Below are positions 51,253 to 63,130 of a stretch of DNA of 64,000 nt, one piece after another. A program made the translations under genes and the position numbers. The notes beneath the pieces were generated by a model. It had not been told where the DNA came from and did not search any database. It saw only the letters and a program-made list of their open reading frames with translations. The DNA comes from Terana coerulea (taxonomy: Eukaryota > Basidiomycota > Agaricomycetes > Polyporales > Phanerochaetaceae): NCBI GenBank assembly GCA_024811115.1, contig JAKOGH010000002.1:124001-188000 (forward strand), written 5' to 3'. The first letter of the stretch is position 1; each line of letters starts with the position of its first letter.

Positions 51253-52874
51253 GTTACGGATTCCGTAGGAGGGTGTGAGGGCGGGTAGGCGGGTAGGTAA
51301 CGTGTTGTGTGCGAAGGGGGCGTCGGTGGAGGACGAGGAAGGGTCAAGGGGACGCGGAATGGTGCTCGGGATGGGTTCAGGGAGACCTGTGTTGGAATCC
51401 CCCTCCCGTGTGTCCCTCATTTTATATCCCTGTCGTCGAGCCCCCGCCACGGAGTCCTCAACGTCGATTGCTTTACTACCTTTTTGGTATCCTGGGCGCG
51501 CTCGCGTGGCAAACCATGGATTGCCTGGTACGGGCAGGAGCCAAACAACACCACATATATCGGGGCCGCGCATCAGAGGTCTTGAGCCACGCATCAGGGC
51601 GACCTGCTGCGTTTGGAAGGAGGGCGGGCTGGCTGGCCACCGCAGGGTCCACGCACGGCAGCAGCGCAGAAAACAAGGCCTTCCCAACGAGGCATTTGTT
51701 TGGTCCCTCTGTGTGCGTACATTTGTTTGCGCACGAGGGCCTGAATAGGAAGGGCGCCGCAGGCAGACACGCACAGAGGCTGTCCACGACTCCGGCGGAT
51801 GCGAGGGTAGATATGGGCTCGACAAAGTCTATGCGGCCCAAGACTTGAATATACGCTTTTTCAAAGACGAGAGAAATCAACGCACCGAGTTCCGAAACAT
51901 GTAATCTGTTGTCCGTACGCAGGGATGGTGCGTGCGTGCTATCACCCAACAAAAGCGATGGAACAATAATAACACCCCTGCAACAGGGAGCAAGCCTGAG
52001 TATCAGCAGCCTCAGCTAACATGTAAGTTTAGACGTCGATTTATACACACGCACTTTTCTGTGTTGTCAACCGTGGCAGAGTTGAGATGAACAAGTGCTG
52101 GAGGTAACGAAAGCAAGCGAGACTCGGAGGCGCCCGTCGAAGCCTTTTGCACGCGAAATCACCCGACGACGCCACAAAGCCTCCGCCCACATGGACGCAG
52201 CCGAACAGTGTTCTGAACGCCCATGTCCTTCCGCTCGCTATTCCCGTGATGTCTTCCAACGCTGTCTGTTTCACTTTGAACGTTGGACTCATATACTCTG
52301 TATGACTTGTATGTCACAGCATTCCCTAGGTCAGCACTGTCACGGTGGATGCACCACCATCTTGTAGCGCTGGCTTGAAAATGGCCGAAAATTCGATCTG
52401 CGTAGCAGCCTTACAGCTGGTGAGGAAGCTCAGATATCTTCCATGCAGATCTACTAACTCGACTAAAAGCACCCAGGCCAATAACTGCCGTTCAATCGAG
52501 AATACTTTCCCATCAGCATAAGCTCGAGCGGACCGCAATCACGTACTCTCGTCGACGTCTTGGACAGCTTGGCACGCAGTCTATTGAGGCCGACTAATTT
52601 GTGAATACAGCGAGAAGCCTCCCTATCTCTTGTTAGCGCCTGAATGCTCCTCCGAAGTCTCTTATCACGAATGCGTCCCTGGTACCTGGTAAGGACTTCG
52701 TTTACACGGCTCTCCGGGCAATTATTGACTATTGAAGGTAGGTGTCCCTTCGGATTAGCGGAGTCAGGCTCAGAGTCGTCGTGCAAGGACTCTGTTATAA
52801 CCTATACTCGCGACACTTCCAGCCCCCCACCCCAATCCGCCTCTACGGATTATTACCTCGCCTTGCTCACTATC
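51253..52874. other. 1.6-kb intergenic region between divergent genes
   Basis: Upstream of both the C2H2 factor and the borosin gene. Open frames on both strands (51275-51848, 51476-51952) overlap each other and show no domain. The 3' end should hold the borosin promoter. The putative zinc-finger regulator is the nearest gene across this gap. Confidence 0.4.
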
Positions 52875-54235
52875 ATGGCATCGTCTCAGCAAGACAAATC
52901 CGGCAGCTTGACTATTGCTGGTTCCGGAATTGCAAGCGTTGCACACATTACTCTCGAGACGCTTTCTCACATCAAGGGGGCTGAGAAGGTCTACTACGTA
53001 CTCGCCGACCCCGTCACCGAAGCGTTTGTCTTGGGCAACGCTAGTGGTGAATGCAAGGATTTGACGGTATACTACGACACGAACAAGGTTAGGTATGAGA
53101 CGCATGTACAGATGGCTGAGGTGTGTTCACTATTCTATGGAGCTTCCCGGACTTTACTAACACTCGTTCAGGTTATGTTGAAGGACGTCCGGGCGGGGCA
53201 TTCCGTGCTTGGTCTTTTTATGGGCACCCCGGCGTCTTCGTATCTCCATCGCACCGAGCGTTGGCGATTGCTCGTCAGGGAGGATTCGAGGCCCGTATGC
53301 TCCCTGGAGTGTCGGCCGAAGACTACCTATTCGCCGACCTCGAGTTTGACCCTGCAGTCAGCGGCTGCTCGACGTATGAGGCAACCGAGCTCTTGCTCCG
53401 CGACAAGTCCCTCGATACTACCACGCATAACATCATCTGGCAAGTTGGTGGTGTAGGCGTTGGTAACATGGTCTTCGATGTGCGTACTACTCGGTCTCAT
53501 GTAGTTATGCCAGCTGAATGTCAGACAACAACCGCTTGTAGTTCCACCTTCTCGTCGACCGACTGGAGAAGGACTTCGGGCCGGACCATCAGGTCGTGCA
53601 CTACATCGGAGCCGGTGCTCCCCCAATCCTCTACGGTCACCGACGCCTTCACCGTCGCAGATCTACGCAATGAAGATGTAGTCAAGCGCTTCAACCCATG
53701 CTCCACGCTCTACGTTCCACCTCTCACTCCCATCCGACTCTCTGAGACCATGGGCGCGAAGCTGGGCCTCACCGACAAGCACGGCGCGAAGATGAAGCAG
53801 CTCTTCCCGCCTCCCAAGTGGTCGAACAACGCCGAGCTGACAGAGAATACCACGTCGCCCTACGGTCCCTACGAGCAGAGCATCATTGCCCAGCTCGACA
53901 GCCACACGCCCGCTGAAGACCACCCAACCCTTTCCAAGGCTACGTCTCCGGCCATGAAGAAGCTCATGGTGGATCTGACCCTGGAGGTCGGCCTGCGTAA
54001 CAAGTATCGGAAAGACCCTAAGGGAGTGGTAGAAGCCACCCATGGTCTGTCGGAAGTGGAGAAGGCTGCGTTGTTGGCTGGGACGTCCAGTGCCGTCTAC
54101 GCGGTGATGAGACCTCCGCCGGGTAAAGAGATAACCGCGAAGAATGTAGAGAAGGCGAATCGGGATGCGTTCGCCCTCCCTCTGGTTCCTCCTCCACCTC
54201 CGGGTGTGGTAGTCGTCATCGTGGTAGCTGCCTAA
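52875..54235 (+). CDS. Borosin precursor: self-methylating alpha-N-methyltransferase fused to a core peptide
   Basis: ATG at 52875 begins a tetrapyrrole-methylase-fold methyltransferase: [37 protein letters not shown], and [11 protein letters not shown] after an intron (about 53480-53541; an earlier intron lies at 53121-53171). A helical clasp-type region follows ([17 protein letters not shown]). The protein ends with a short hydrophobic peptide, PPPPPG then [10 protein letters not shown], and TAA at 54233. This architecture is that of borosins (the omphalotin type), in which the enzyme methylates backbone amides of its own C-terminus, in trans within a dimer; the core is later cut out, often as a macrocycle. 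Val/Ile runs are typical methylation sites; the five prolines in front are unusual. Two one-base frame breaks are seen, near 53215-53219 (T run) and near 53614, so expression as written is doubtful unless these are errors. Confidence 0.85.
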
Positions 54236-54507
54236 TACACGTGTTATGACAAGTACTGTCTGTCGCCAACAACGCCTCGCTTTGTATATATGTCAATGCA
54301 TACCGTAGATGTCCAGCCGCGAACTTAGCGCAATATGGCATTGCTTGAGGCTCGAGGAGCAAGATGCTTTACACCCCTGCAAGAACGTATACAAGGTTTG
54401 AACGCACAAATACAGCCGAGAGCGAAGTTAATGAATGCAAGATGACACAATATGAACGAAGTACATGTCTGGAGCAAAACTGTCAGGAGCCAGATCAGCA
54501 TACAATG

Positions 54508-55887
54508 TTACACTGGCAATGGCATAACAAGGTACAACTCGTCCCCAGGTATCATGTGGCAGCCAACGTCCACCCGTAGCGGAAAATCATAGCACTTGCG
54601 TAACTCGAGCGCAGCGTTCCTCCTAGCTTCAAGCTCTTTCAGTTGGGGCTCCAGCCAGTTGCATACCATAAAGGCGCATGGAATGCTCGAGACAACTGCA
54701 AGGATGCGTGTCTCCAGGGAAAGCCATGGGAAGGTTACGAGGCGCCCGAGGAACTCGTTGATGAACACGTGAATCTTAGCAGACTGAGCGGCGGGCATTT
54801 CGGTTAGAGTGAGTACACAGGCTACTAGAGAAGATTACACTTACGTATACGAGAAGCATGATGACTGCGATGAGGCCTTCTGCGACGAAAGGCAGAGCCG
54901 GAGATTGAGCGCATTGTAATTTACGTCGACGTCGCACTAGAGGTTACGTACGTCAACACAACATCGCCTCGACAGGCCAGAACTACGTACTAGCACAATG
55001 TAGCATGCAGCCCGTGCAGTCCTCTGGGATGTGGTTCACATCGAAGAGGGGCTCAAGATACTCGTATAGTAGCCAGCCGAACGTGACGACGTTGACGCCT
55101 AGCCCCCATGGCCAAGGGAGCCAGTACTGCAAAGGGGTAAATACGTTGCCGTATCGCAAGAAATCATGCACTCACGGAGAAAGCTGCGACTACCAAGCAC
55201 GCAAGTACCACGTCTACCGCAGCTACCGAGTAACTATGTGAGTCGAAACAATAGAAGAGACGCCAACAATGCCATGGACACATACACAATGGCGCATCAT
55301 CAGACTTGACAGACCGCGAGACACAAGTAGGAGGCGGCCGTGAAGCTGGTCGCATTGTTCTTTGCTGCATCGTGTGACAATAGAGCGAGAGGGAAGTTGG
55401 GTGGTGGTGGTTTCGTTCAGAGGGCAATATGAGGCGGCCCTCATGCGCCTTGGGCCATAAATATCACCGAAGTAGAGAACAAAGGCTATGCCTGCACGCA
55501 GCAAACACCGGTACGGACAAATGGTCGGCCACACTGCATGCCACGAGGATTGCAGCCTTACTGGCACCGGTCGGCTGGAAATGAGCGCTGGGCACGTGTG
55601 GAAAAGCGAGGATGTCCGCAAAGAATCTTCAAAATGGGTGGAGGCTGTGACCTAACGAGTCTGTGCAATGGAGGCGCAGATTGAGTGCTGAGTAGCCGGC
55701 AAGTACCGGTGGGTATCCATAGTTGGGGGCAATAGTGAAAGCTACCCCTGCTGAACGGCACTGGGCACACGATCTCAGTTTCCACAGCATGAGGGGCGCA
55801 AACGCAAAGCACAACAAAACTGCGAAGAGTGAGAGTGGTGGGTAGCAATGAAATTAAGCAATACGGCAAATTACCAGGATATAGCAT
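54508..55887 (-). CDS. Putative multi-TM membrane protein, unknown
   Basis: Several hydrophobic exons can be seen: LLCFAFAPLMLWKLRSCAQC with GVAFTIAPNYGYPPVLAGYS (near 55790-55700), AVDVVLACLVVAAFS (55230), WLPWPWGLGVNVVTFGWLLY (near 55100), GLIAVIMLLVY (54870) and ETRILAVVSSIPCAFMVCNW (near 54690), ending at TAA 54508. Splice sites between some pairs are clean (for example 55170/55129). Whether all belong to one gene is uncertain. No known family. It lies just downstream of the borosin gene and converges with it. Confidence 0.4.
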
Positions 55888-55925
55888 ATTGTACGGAATT
55901 CCAGCAGTAGTAACGTCAGTCCTCC

Positions 55926-56634
55926 CTATTCGCGGAGGTCAGTGATGCTGTCATGTGAAGCGCTAGACAGGGCGTACTCTGGTGTTTCTCGCCGCAGAAA
56001 TAGATCTATTGCTGCTGAAAACGCAGCGAATGCCAAGCCGCCTCCGAAGGCGGCTCTAGGACCAGCATTTCGTGCGAGGACACCTCCTGCCACGAATCCC
56101 GCCGCAACAGGGTTCACCATATCGTTCTTTGCACGATACTGAGAATAGGTCAGTGATCGTTCGTACTTAGATACAGCCATACTTAAAAATATACTCACCG
56201 ATTCAATAACGCATTCTATGCCGGCGAACAACGCGCCGACTTTTGCGAAGCCTCTACCGCTGGTGTACATGTTCCGGCCCATCTCCTTGAAGATTTCCGA
56301 GGCCTTTTGCGTCGTCGACAGGTTCGCTCGCATCATAGGATCCTCGTATTGAAAGGAGGATGACATGAGCGAGAAGAAAGCACCAATCACGAAACCTAAC
56401 GTGGAATGACTTCTAAAAAGGCGTCCCCCACTGTAAACGTCGATACCAGCTAGAGCACTCACCACCACCTCCCGCAATCACTGTTTTGGCAGCGCATGAC
56501 TCCATACCCATCTGCATCAAGTCTGTATACTTCTTGGCCTCCATCATGTTGGCGCGGTCTTCCTCCGTAAAGCCTGGCGGTAGAGGCTCCTTGCCTTTAG
56601 GGAACAGTGGCGGAACCATGGGCAGAGTGTTCAT
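55926..56634 (-). CDS. Mitochondrial inner-membrane translocase TIM22
   Basis: Three or four exons from ATG 56634 ([20 protein letters not shown]) to TAG 55926. The conserved Tim17/22/23 features are present: [20 protein letters not shown], a middle segment with [20 protein letters not shown] and [20 protein letters not shown], then [20 protein letters not shown] with Gly-rich helices. The Cys in the first helix and the ECVIE motif are typical of TIM22, which inserts carrier proteins into the inner membrane. Divergent from the LCMT1 gene. Confidence 0.85.
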
Positions 56635-56837
56635 TTTGATGGTGTTCTACGGATGATCGAAAGGACACGGAGAATGGGAAGGAGGAGAGGGTGAATGCAG
56701 AGAGGTGAGGTGGTGGGACGAACCAGAGAAAGCGAAAGCTCGCCGGCTCGCATGCCGAACGGAGTGCACACTGGCGCTTGCCAGTGCGCATCTTGTCCCG
56801 TACTCAATCCTTCGCTAGACATCCATCTGTCTTCGCC
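56635..56837. promoter_or_regulatory. Short divergent promoter between TIM22 and LCMT1
   Basis: The two starts are only 203 bp apart on opposite strands, so both genes must share this promoter region. No specific site was recognised. Confidence 0.5.
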
Positions 56838-58119
56838 ATGCACCCTCCATCGCTCTCTAGCCGCGGACAGTCTGTATACCCAGATGGTGACGACGCTATA
56901 CGACAAACAGATTCTGACGCCGCACTTGCTCGGTTCTCCGCTGTTCAGAAAGGCTACATATCCGATCCATTTGTCCGGCACCTCCTGCCTCGCAGTGCAC
57001 ATCTTCAACCTCCTCGGCCACCCCTCATTAATATCGGGACGTACGTGCGCTCGACGGCTATAGACCGACTGGTGCACAGCTGGATTGACATCGCAACTCG
57101 AGACGGACAAAAATGTCAAATCGTCAGCTTGGGTGCGGGCAGTGACACAAGATTCTGGAGAATCGCTGTGCGTGCAACTTATCCTTCGGGCGGTTCGTCG
57201 TAAGGATGTACGCCCATGCCCCCGCGTCAGGCTAGCCGTTATGGCGATAAACTGGCTGCATATATTGAGGTCGACTTTCCAGAGAATACTACGAAGAAAG
57301 CAATGGCAATCAGGAAGAGCAAAGAACTGAGTGCTACGCTGGGAACTCGTGACGATGTGAAGATCGGTATGGTTTGAATGCTGTATATACTTCGTCAGCT
57401 CATGAACTTGGCAGAGAACGGCGGGACTGCTCTACGGTCGCCTGTGTATCAGCTATTGCCCGCGGACATGAGACGATCCCCGCAGACATCATTCGGTCCG
57501 CTACTTGCAGGATCAGAGACCGCAAGTGAACCTATGTTGTCGAAGTCCCTCCCCACGCTGCTTCTATTCGAATGTGTTCTCGCATACATGAAAGCCGACG
57601 CATCGGAAGAGTTGATACGGTGGTTCGTGGACTATTTTTCAGGATCGCCGACCACTCCTCTTGCGGGCATAGTCTACGAAATGTTTGGACTACAAGACGC
57701 ATTTGGCAAGGTCATGCTCAACAATATGAAGGTGCGTGTTTGCCCTTAAAATGATGTGTCACACCCTCATGTTTCTCAGGCCAGGAATGTGTCTCTACCG
57801 GGTGCCGAGCCATACCCTGACGTGGCGTCCCTTCCTGAAAGATTCTTGAAGCACGGTTTTCCAGTCTCACATGCTATCACTCTGCGCGACATAAGACGAT
57901 TTTGTTTAAGCCCAGCCGAGCTGGAAAGGTATGTCTGCGTCTTGCATCACTCGGGGGCACCACTGGAATAATCGTTACAGGATATCACAGCTTGAAATGC
58001 TTGACGAGATTGAAGAGATGGATCTCGTTTTGGATCATTACGCCATTACATGGGGTGTAAAAGTGGATGAGACCCAGTCCGGCGGTGTTTGGAAGAACTG
58101 GGGGTTGGGTCAGACATAA
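56838..58119 (+). CDS. Leucine carboxyl methyltransferase 1 (PP2A methyltransferase)
   Basis: ATG at 56838 (MHPPSLSSRGQSVYPDGDDA). Exons joined by GT-AG introns give the LCMT series: IRQTDSDAALARFSAVQKGY, DPFVRHLL, INIGTYVRSTAIDRLVHSWI, KCQIVSLGAGSDTRFWRIA (SAM-binding GAGSDTR), AAYIEVDFPENTTKKAMAIR, PTLLLFECVLAYM, and EEMDLVLDHYAITWGVK before TAA at 58117. It methylates the C-terminal Leu of the PP2A catalytic subunit in the cytosol, steering holoenzyme assembly. No frame break was found. Confidence 0.88.
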
Positions 58120-58363
58120 TGCACGCTGTCACAGGTAACTAATGTAGTACAATCACAATATATTCTTGGTTTATATTGTGCAATTCTTGGTGATGTTTGT
58201 CGCTCACTATTCACGCCAGGCACGACTCGGACATTTTAGGCTCCAATACAACAACTACCATACCGGGGAAGAACCGACAGTGGCGCACGGGCCCGTCTAA
58301 GCGCACATGTATTCCATTTGATGAACGGTTTTTGCGTCTCAACATCGTCTTGCTACGACCCCC

Positions 58364-59859
58364 ATGTCGACTTTACCAGCGGAACTACTGGATCAAGTTT
58401 TTGGCTATCTGGGCGACGACCTGCTGTCACTGTCAGCCTGTTCTCGCGTTTGTCGCGAGGACTGGTTCTCATTCGCATCACTACGCCTATTCCGCAAGCT
58501 GCGATTCGAGGGGATTACAGCCTACGCTCCTGGATATTCGGGAAAACGCTCAAGATGCGCCGATTACAGGCAGTTCCTCGCATTTCTGCAGCGGTGCCGC
58601 CGAGCATCGATTCACACGCAAAGCCTCGAATTGGCCGGGAATGTATCAAGCGGCTACCGTGGCTCCCAATCCACTGGGCCCATCCGAGTGCCTGTACTCA
58701 CCGTGGACACGCTTCAGGATATCCTGACATGTCTTCCTGCATTGCGGAGTCTACGGTTGGCATCTGTGCATCTCTGTCCTCCCTCGCTGACCTCCTACTC
58801 CCACTCCTACCTGGCTCGGCCGCTGGAACACCTTGTCCTCGATTACACGGCATCCTACCGCTCCGTCGTACATCCTGACGATGTGCCGATGCTATTCTAC
58901 ATCCCCAGCATCCTCTTGCTATTTTCACGGATAGAGTCTGTGCATTTCGTTAGCGTGCCGAAGGTGGATCCGTGGGCGCCGAACGTATTTAGCCTTGTAC
59001 CGCTTCGGAGAGTGCATCCACGCGTGGCGTCCTTGGAGATCAGTAGAGGGCTGAGCGAACAGGTCACTCCCTGCCTCGAAACCTTCACATCCATGCTGGC
59101 ACAAGATGCTCTCTCACAGTTCCAGCTCGTTGTGCGAGACACCACGTCACTTACCACTTTCCGAGTCCTTGACGCCTTTCTTGAACAAGTTGGGAGTCGT
59201 GTTCAAGAGCTTGGGCTACATTTTCTAGGGAACTTCCCGCAAGTGACAGGTGAGGTTTATCGCTGAGTCTCAGGTTGGGAAGTAAGCACTCAGCCCTATT
59301 AGATGAGATGCAGACGTATAGGCCAACCTTGCCCACAATAGCCCGCAACACGTATCTGCAAACCATCAATCTTACTCAAAAACTCACCGATATCCAACTC
59401 GTCAATGGAAACCCCGTTGCCGTCGCTTCTTCCAGCACCTCACTTTTCCGTGCAATGCTCTCGATACTTTTGTCCTCTTGTCCCGAGAGGTCGTCCTACG
59501 GAGTGATACCACGCAGGATACACATCCATATTGTGGTGGAATGCGCCCCGGACTCACGCCTCACACCAATGGCAGGGCGGCGTTTCCTCGATACATTGGC
59601 CACTGTACCATGGCAAGACCTTGACCAAGTAGTCCGTGTCTTGGGGTGGAGCGGCGCCACCGCCGCCGAAGATGTTACGCATACCGTCGTTAGATCTGGG
59701 CCATGCGGGATTTTTCTGTCCTTCAGAGTGCTGGAGGGCCTATACTCACAGTTGCCGCTAACATTGACGGATGTACCGGAGGATATACTAGCGCAGGCTC
59801 GGGATATCGTGCGCGTCAGAGTGCCGATCAGCACCAGAAGAGTACTACGTATTGTGTGA
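58364..59859 (+). CDS. F-box protein
   Basis: Two exons (58364-59249 and 59303-59859) give 480 residues. The N-terminus MSTLPAELLDQVFGYLGDDL with SLSACSRVCREDW is an F-box, which binds Skp1 in SCF ubiquitin ligases. The rest has LRR-like hydrophobic periodicity (LQDILTCLPALRSLRLASVH) but no defined domain. Such F-box genes are abundant and mostly of unknown target in mushrooms. Confidence 0.75.
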
Positions 59860-60073
59860 TGTGCTCTGTTCTCAAAAGATCATTCCAAGTTTTCGATTTA
59901 GGTGAGTCAGGCATCCTTGATAGTAATTGGTCGCTGAATCATGGAAACCCCCAGTTTTGTAATGACGTTTTTAGAGTTCAGCTACACAAAATACTGCATG
60001 ATGCTGGCAGATAGTAATACACAGGAAGAATGCGAAGGATCTTGCAGTGTCTGAAAGCACAGTGGAAGTCAGT

Positions 60074-60980
60074 TTACAAGAGAGGGTACGCCAACTCTTC
60101 CCAATCTCCTCTATCCTCATTGTTCGCTTGCTCGGTCCAATACATTCTTGAGAAGAGTTGGAATGCTTGCGGTGTCAGGAACGAGCGCATGGGCGCCCAG
60201 CCGTTGGCTTGAGAAAGGCCGGACACATTCTCAACGACCATCTTTAGGAAGGCGACGACGGTCTCAAAGGTCTTCTCGGTGAGAGGGTGCTTGCCATTAT
60301 GGAAAGCACAATACTGTCAAGGAAGCCAGACTATGGTTAGTCATCAGCGTAAGGACTTGGTCCAGTGGGTGCATTACATTCATATCTTTATGCCGCACGT
60401 CAGATGTCCACCTGCGTATGCTAGGTGAGTAGATATCGCCAGTAGATGGTTTGTGTGTGCTTACACGTCCATAGCAAACCCCGTATTAGGGTCCATCATC
60501 AAGTAGTGGCAGACGCTCCTGAGGTCCTTCGATGTGGCGTACTCCGTGCTATTCGCAGGTGCGATATAGATCGGCAGGCCAATGAGCTCTGTCGCAGGAC
60601 ACACCCACCCGCGCGTCTGCGGCGTCGACATACACGGCGAGGTCTCGACATCGCGGTAGGACTCAAACATATTGTCCTTGAACTTCACCCCCACACCGCC
60701 GTATGGCTGGTGTCGCACGCGGGTCGGCAGACGGACAGGTGCAGGTCGTGATGTGCTCTCTGGCATTTTGGGGACTGATGGAGTATCTAGGGGTGAGTAG
60801 TGGTCGACGCCACATTGGCATGTACAGAGAGCTCACGCAGTAATTCACGAGCAGACACGTCTGGCATCGCTTCATACTCCGTTCGTACCCCGGCGTCGGC
60901 GGTCGCCCACATTTGCTGCAGCGGAGTGAAGAGACGTCGAATTCGAGCTCCGAGCTGCTCAGCGTTGGCGACACCGACAT
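60074..60980 (-). CDS. MYND zinc-finger protein
   Basis: ATG at 60980 (MSVSPTLSSSELEFDV). The MYND finger is split by an intron: CSKCGRPPTPGYERSMKRCQ, TCLLVNYC and, after splicing, SPKCQRAHHDLHLSVC, so all Cys/His ligands are present. The rest (VKFKDNMFESYRDVETSPCM, YCAFHNGKHPLTEKTFETVV, NGWAPMRSFLTPQAFQLFSR) is a conserved-looking domain of unknown function. TAA at 60074. At CCCCC 60688-60692 the frame slips by one base; one more base in the run would join the finger to the C-terminal part. Confidence 0.7.
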
Positions 60981-62350
60981 CGTACGTGGGCTTGGGCGCA
61001 GCAAACGGAAGTAGTGAGTGGAATCTCAGCAAGCCCAGAGTGCCAGCTTAATTGAGACCGGGTGCAGGGTATATATCTAGATCATTGATGCCTTCTTGGA
61101 CGCGTGTTCGCATCGCCCCACTGTACCTGTAACCCAAGGATCCTGAGCTTCTGAGCGGGAAGGCCGGCGTGGAAATGGCCTTCTTACATTACTGTGGCCG
61201 CACACCTGGTTCCAGTATAGTTCAATCCTCCTGCATGGGTGTGTTTCCAGCTCAGGCACTGCGACAAGGCTCTACGTCTTCAATTAAGGGGCACCTCGAC
61301 TACGTGCGGATACGCGCGACGGGTAAGTAGAAAGTCAGGAGGCTGATATAGGTTTCATTTCGTTTTTCCTGCAGATCCACGGTGTCTCATCAGGTCATCG
61401 ATCCATGCACTTTCCCTGACCAACGGCGATATGGTAAGTTTGACTCAGTGGACTGTGGGAGGCGCTTCTAACAAGCTTCCCCAGCACCAGGACCCGGGGT
61501 TTACGTGTCTGCTGCGATACGCGCTCGTGCACAAACACTCATTCCATCAGCGACTCCCAGAAGTTATTTTTGTTGGTACACCACACATACGGCATATCAC
61601 AACTTGCTCGTATCAGCATGTCGGGTACAGCCCCTCCCCTAAACACTCTCAGTAGAGACGACAACGGCTTTGCTCGCCGTGAGGTCGCCTTCGGAATGAA
61701 GCACATGCACTTCTCCGTTCTTTGACCATCTATGATATTCAGGGTGCTATATACCTTCTTCTTGAACTGAGTTACATTGCCCTTAATGAACTCTTTGGCA
61801 TCCGCCGACGTGTCCGCACCCTTACAAAACGGGGCTCGTCGGCGAGACGGCGGAGTCCTCCAGATTGTCGGTCTCCTTGACTTTTTTCTTAGCTTGAGGT
61901 GAGCCGAAATAGAGATATGTGGACTGAACTGAGAGATGCTTCTGTGCACAGAGCGTGCAATTTAAGTGTAGGCAGCATTCGTAAATTCCTCTCCGAAGGG
62001 GGGACCTGGCTTATGTGACAAGCCAAGGAACGGCAGTGTAAGAACATAAGCCGATAGAAGGCTTGAGATTGTCTGCGTAAGCCGCCCTCATATCAGTAAT
62101 ACATGCGTAGCATTGTTAAGATCGTTGAGTACCAGCTTAAGGGAGTACTGGTGTAAGTAAGTATTCCGATCCATGAATTGACCGCGGCTGGACTCAGCGC
62201 TCTTTGTTTGCTCTTGCTTACAGCAGAATATGCTTACGTAAGCAGGAATTAGTGCCGCTAATTACAATCTTGGACATCTCTCTTGAGTCTTTCGTGTCTG
62301 TGTTTCGCCTCGTTCTCCTACTCTACTCAAGGTTGCCCGCCCTTTCTGCT
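60981..62350. other. 1.4-kb intergenic region, no gene seen
   Basis: An open minus frame at 61539-61949 has basic stretches (LRKKSRRPTIWRTPPSRRR) but no ATG start and no known domain. The 3' end should hold the HUB1 promoter. Confidence 0.35.
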
Positions 62351-62863
62351 ATGGCTCTGATTGAGGTATGTTGTATATCAGACACTATAGATCATGCTGC
62401 TGACCGCCTATTCTATCTTGGAATTGCCCTCGATTAACCTGCACCATCTTGAACGCGTGTACGCCTGCCCGTTGTTACGCGTTCGCACTGCGATAATGGA
62501 CGCATAGGTTATTGCAAACGATCGTCTTGGGCGGAAAGGTACGTACCTTAGACATGACTAGAAATTTGAATAACTAATCTTATACCATGTCTACCTCAAT
62601 CTAGTCCGCGTGAAGTGCAGCCCTGATGATACTGTCGGCGACCTGAAGAAGCTCATTGGTGCCCAAACCGGTACCGACCCATCAAAGATCCAGTTGAAGA
62701 AATGGTATGTCCCGCTTCATTCTTCCGCTCTTTTCTTCCGATGTATTCGTACATGCGACATTTACTGACCGGTCCTCAACTGGATAGGTATACGATCTAC
62801 AAGGACCACATTACTCTCTCAGACTATGAGATTCATGACGGCATGAGTCTCGAGATGTACTGA
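62351..62863 (+). CDS. Ubiquitin-like modifier HUB1/UBL5
   Basis: Four exons (62351-62365, 62508-62538, 62605-62704, 62788-62863) encode 73 residues, the exact family length. The sequence runs [16 protein letters not shown], then [40 protein letters not shown] and [14 protein letters not shown]1 acts in pre-mRNA splicing by binding HIND motifs of Snu66, non-covalently. The usual double Tyr at the end is a single Tyr here (EMY, then TGA). Confidence 0.92.
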
Positions 62864-63130
62864 TTACCCCTCAATACCCTGCTCTCTCGGATGGCGAAGA
62901 TCAGTATGGAAGACCGAACGGGCGAAGTTCGCATTCTAAACCCTCATGATTGGACCTCACTGCTGTAGGAGTAAATTGAAATGTCAAATGTAGCAATTCT
63001 ATCATCTGTTTTCAGGAGTTAATTTTTCCTGGGATGCGTGTCCGAGAACCAAACTCACTGTTTCCTACACGGACTCATTTATAGCGTGCATAACCGCATT
63101 AACTCTCGCAATGGCGAACTCTACCCACCT

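Noticed and set aside
51275..51952. Overlapping open frames on both strands between the C2H2 and borosin genes
   Set aside because: No motifs, several frames open at once, and no homologous look; treated as intergenic.
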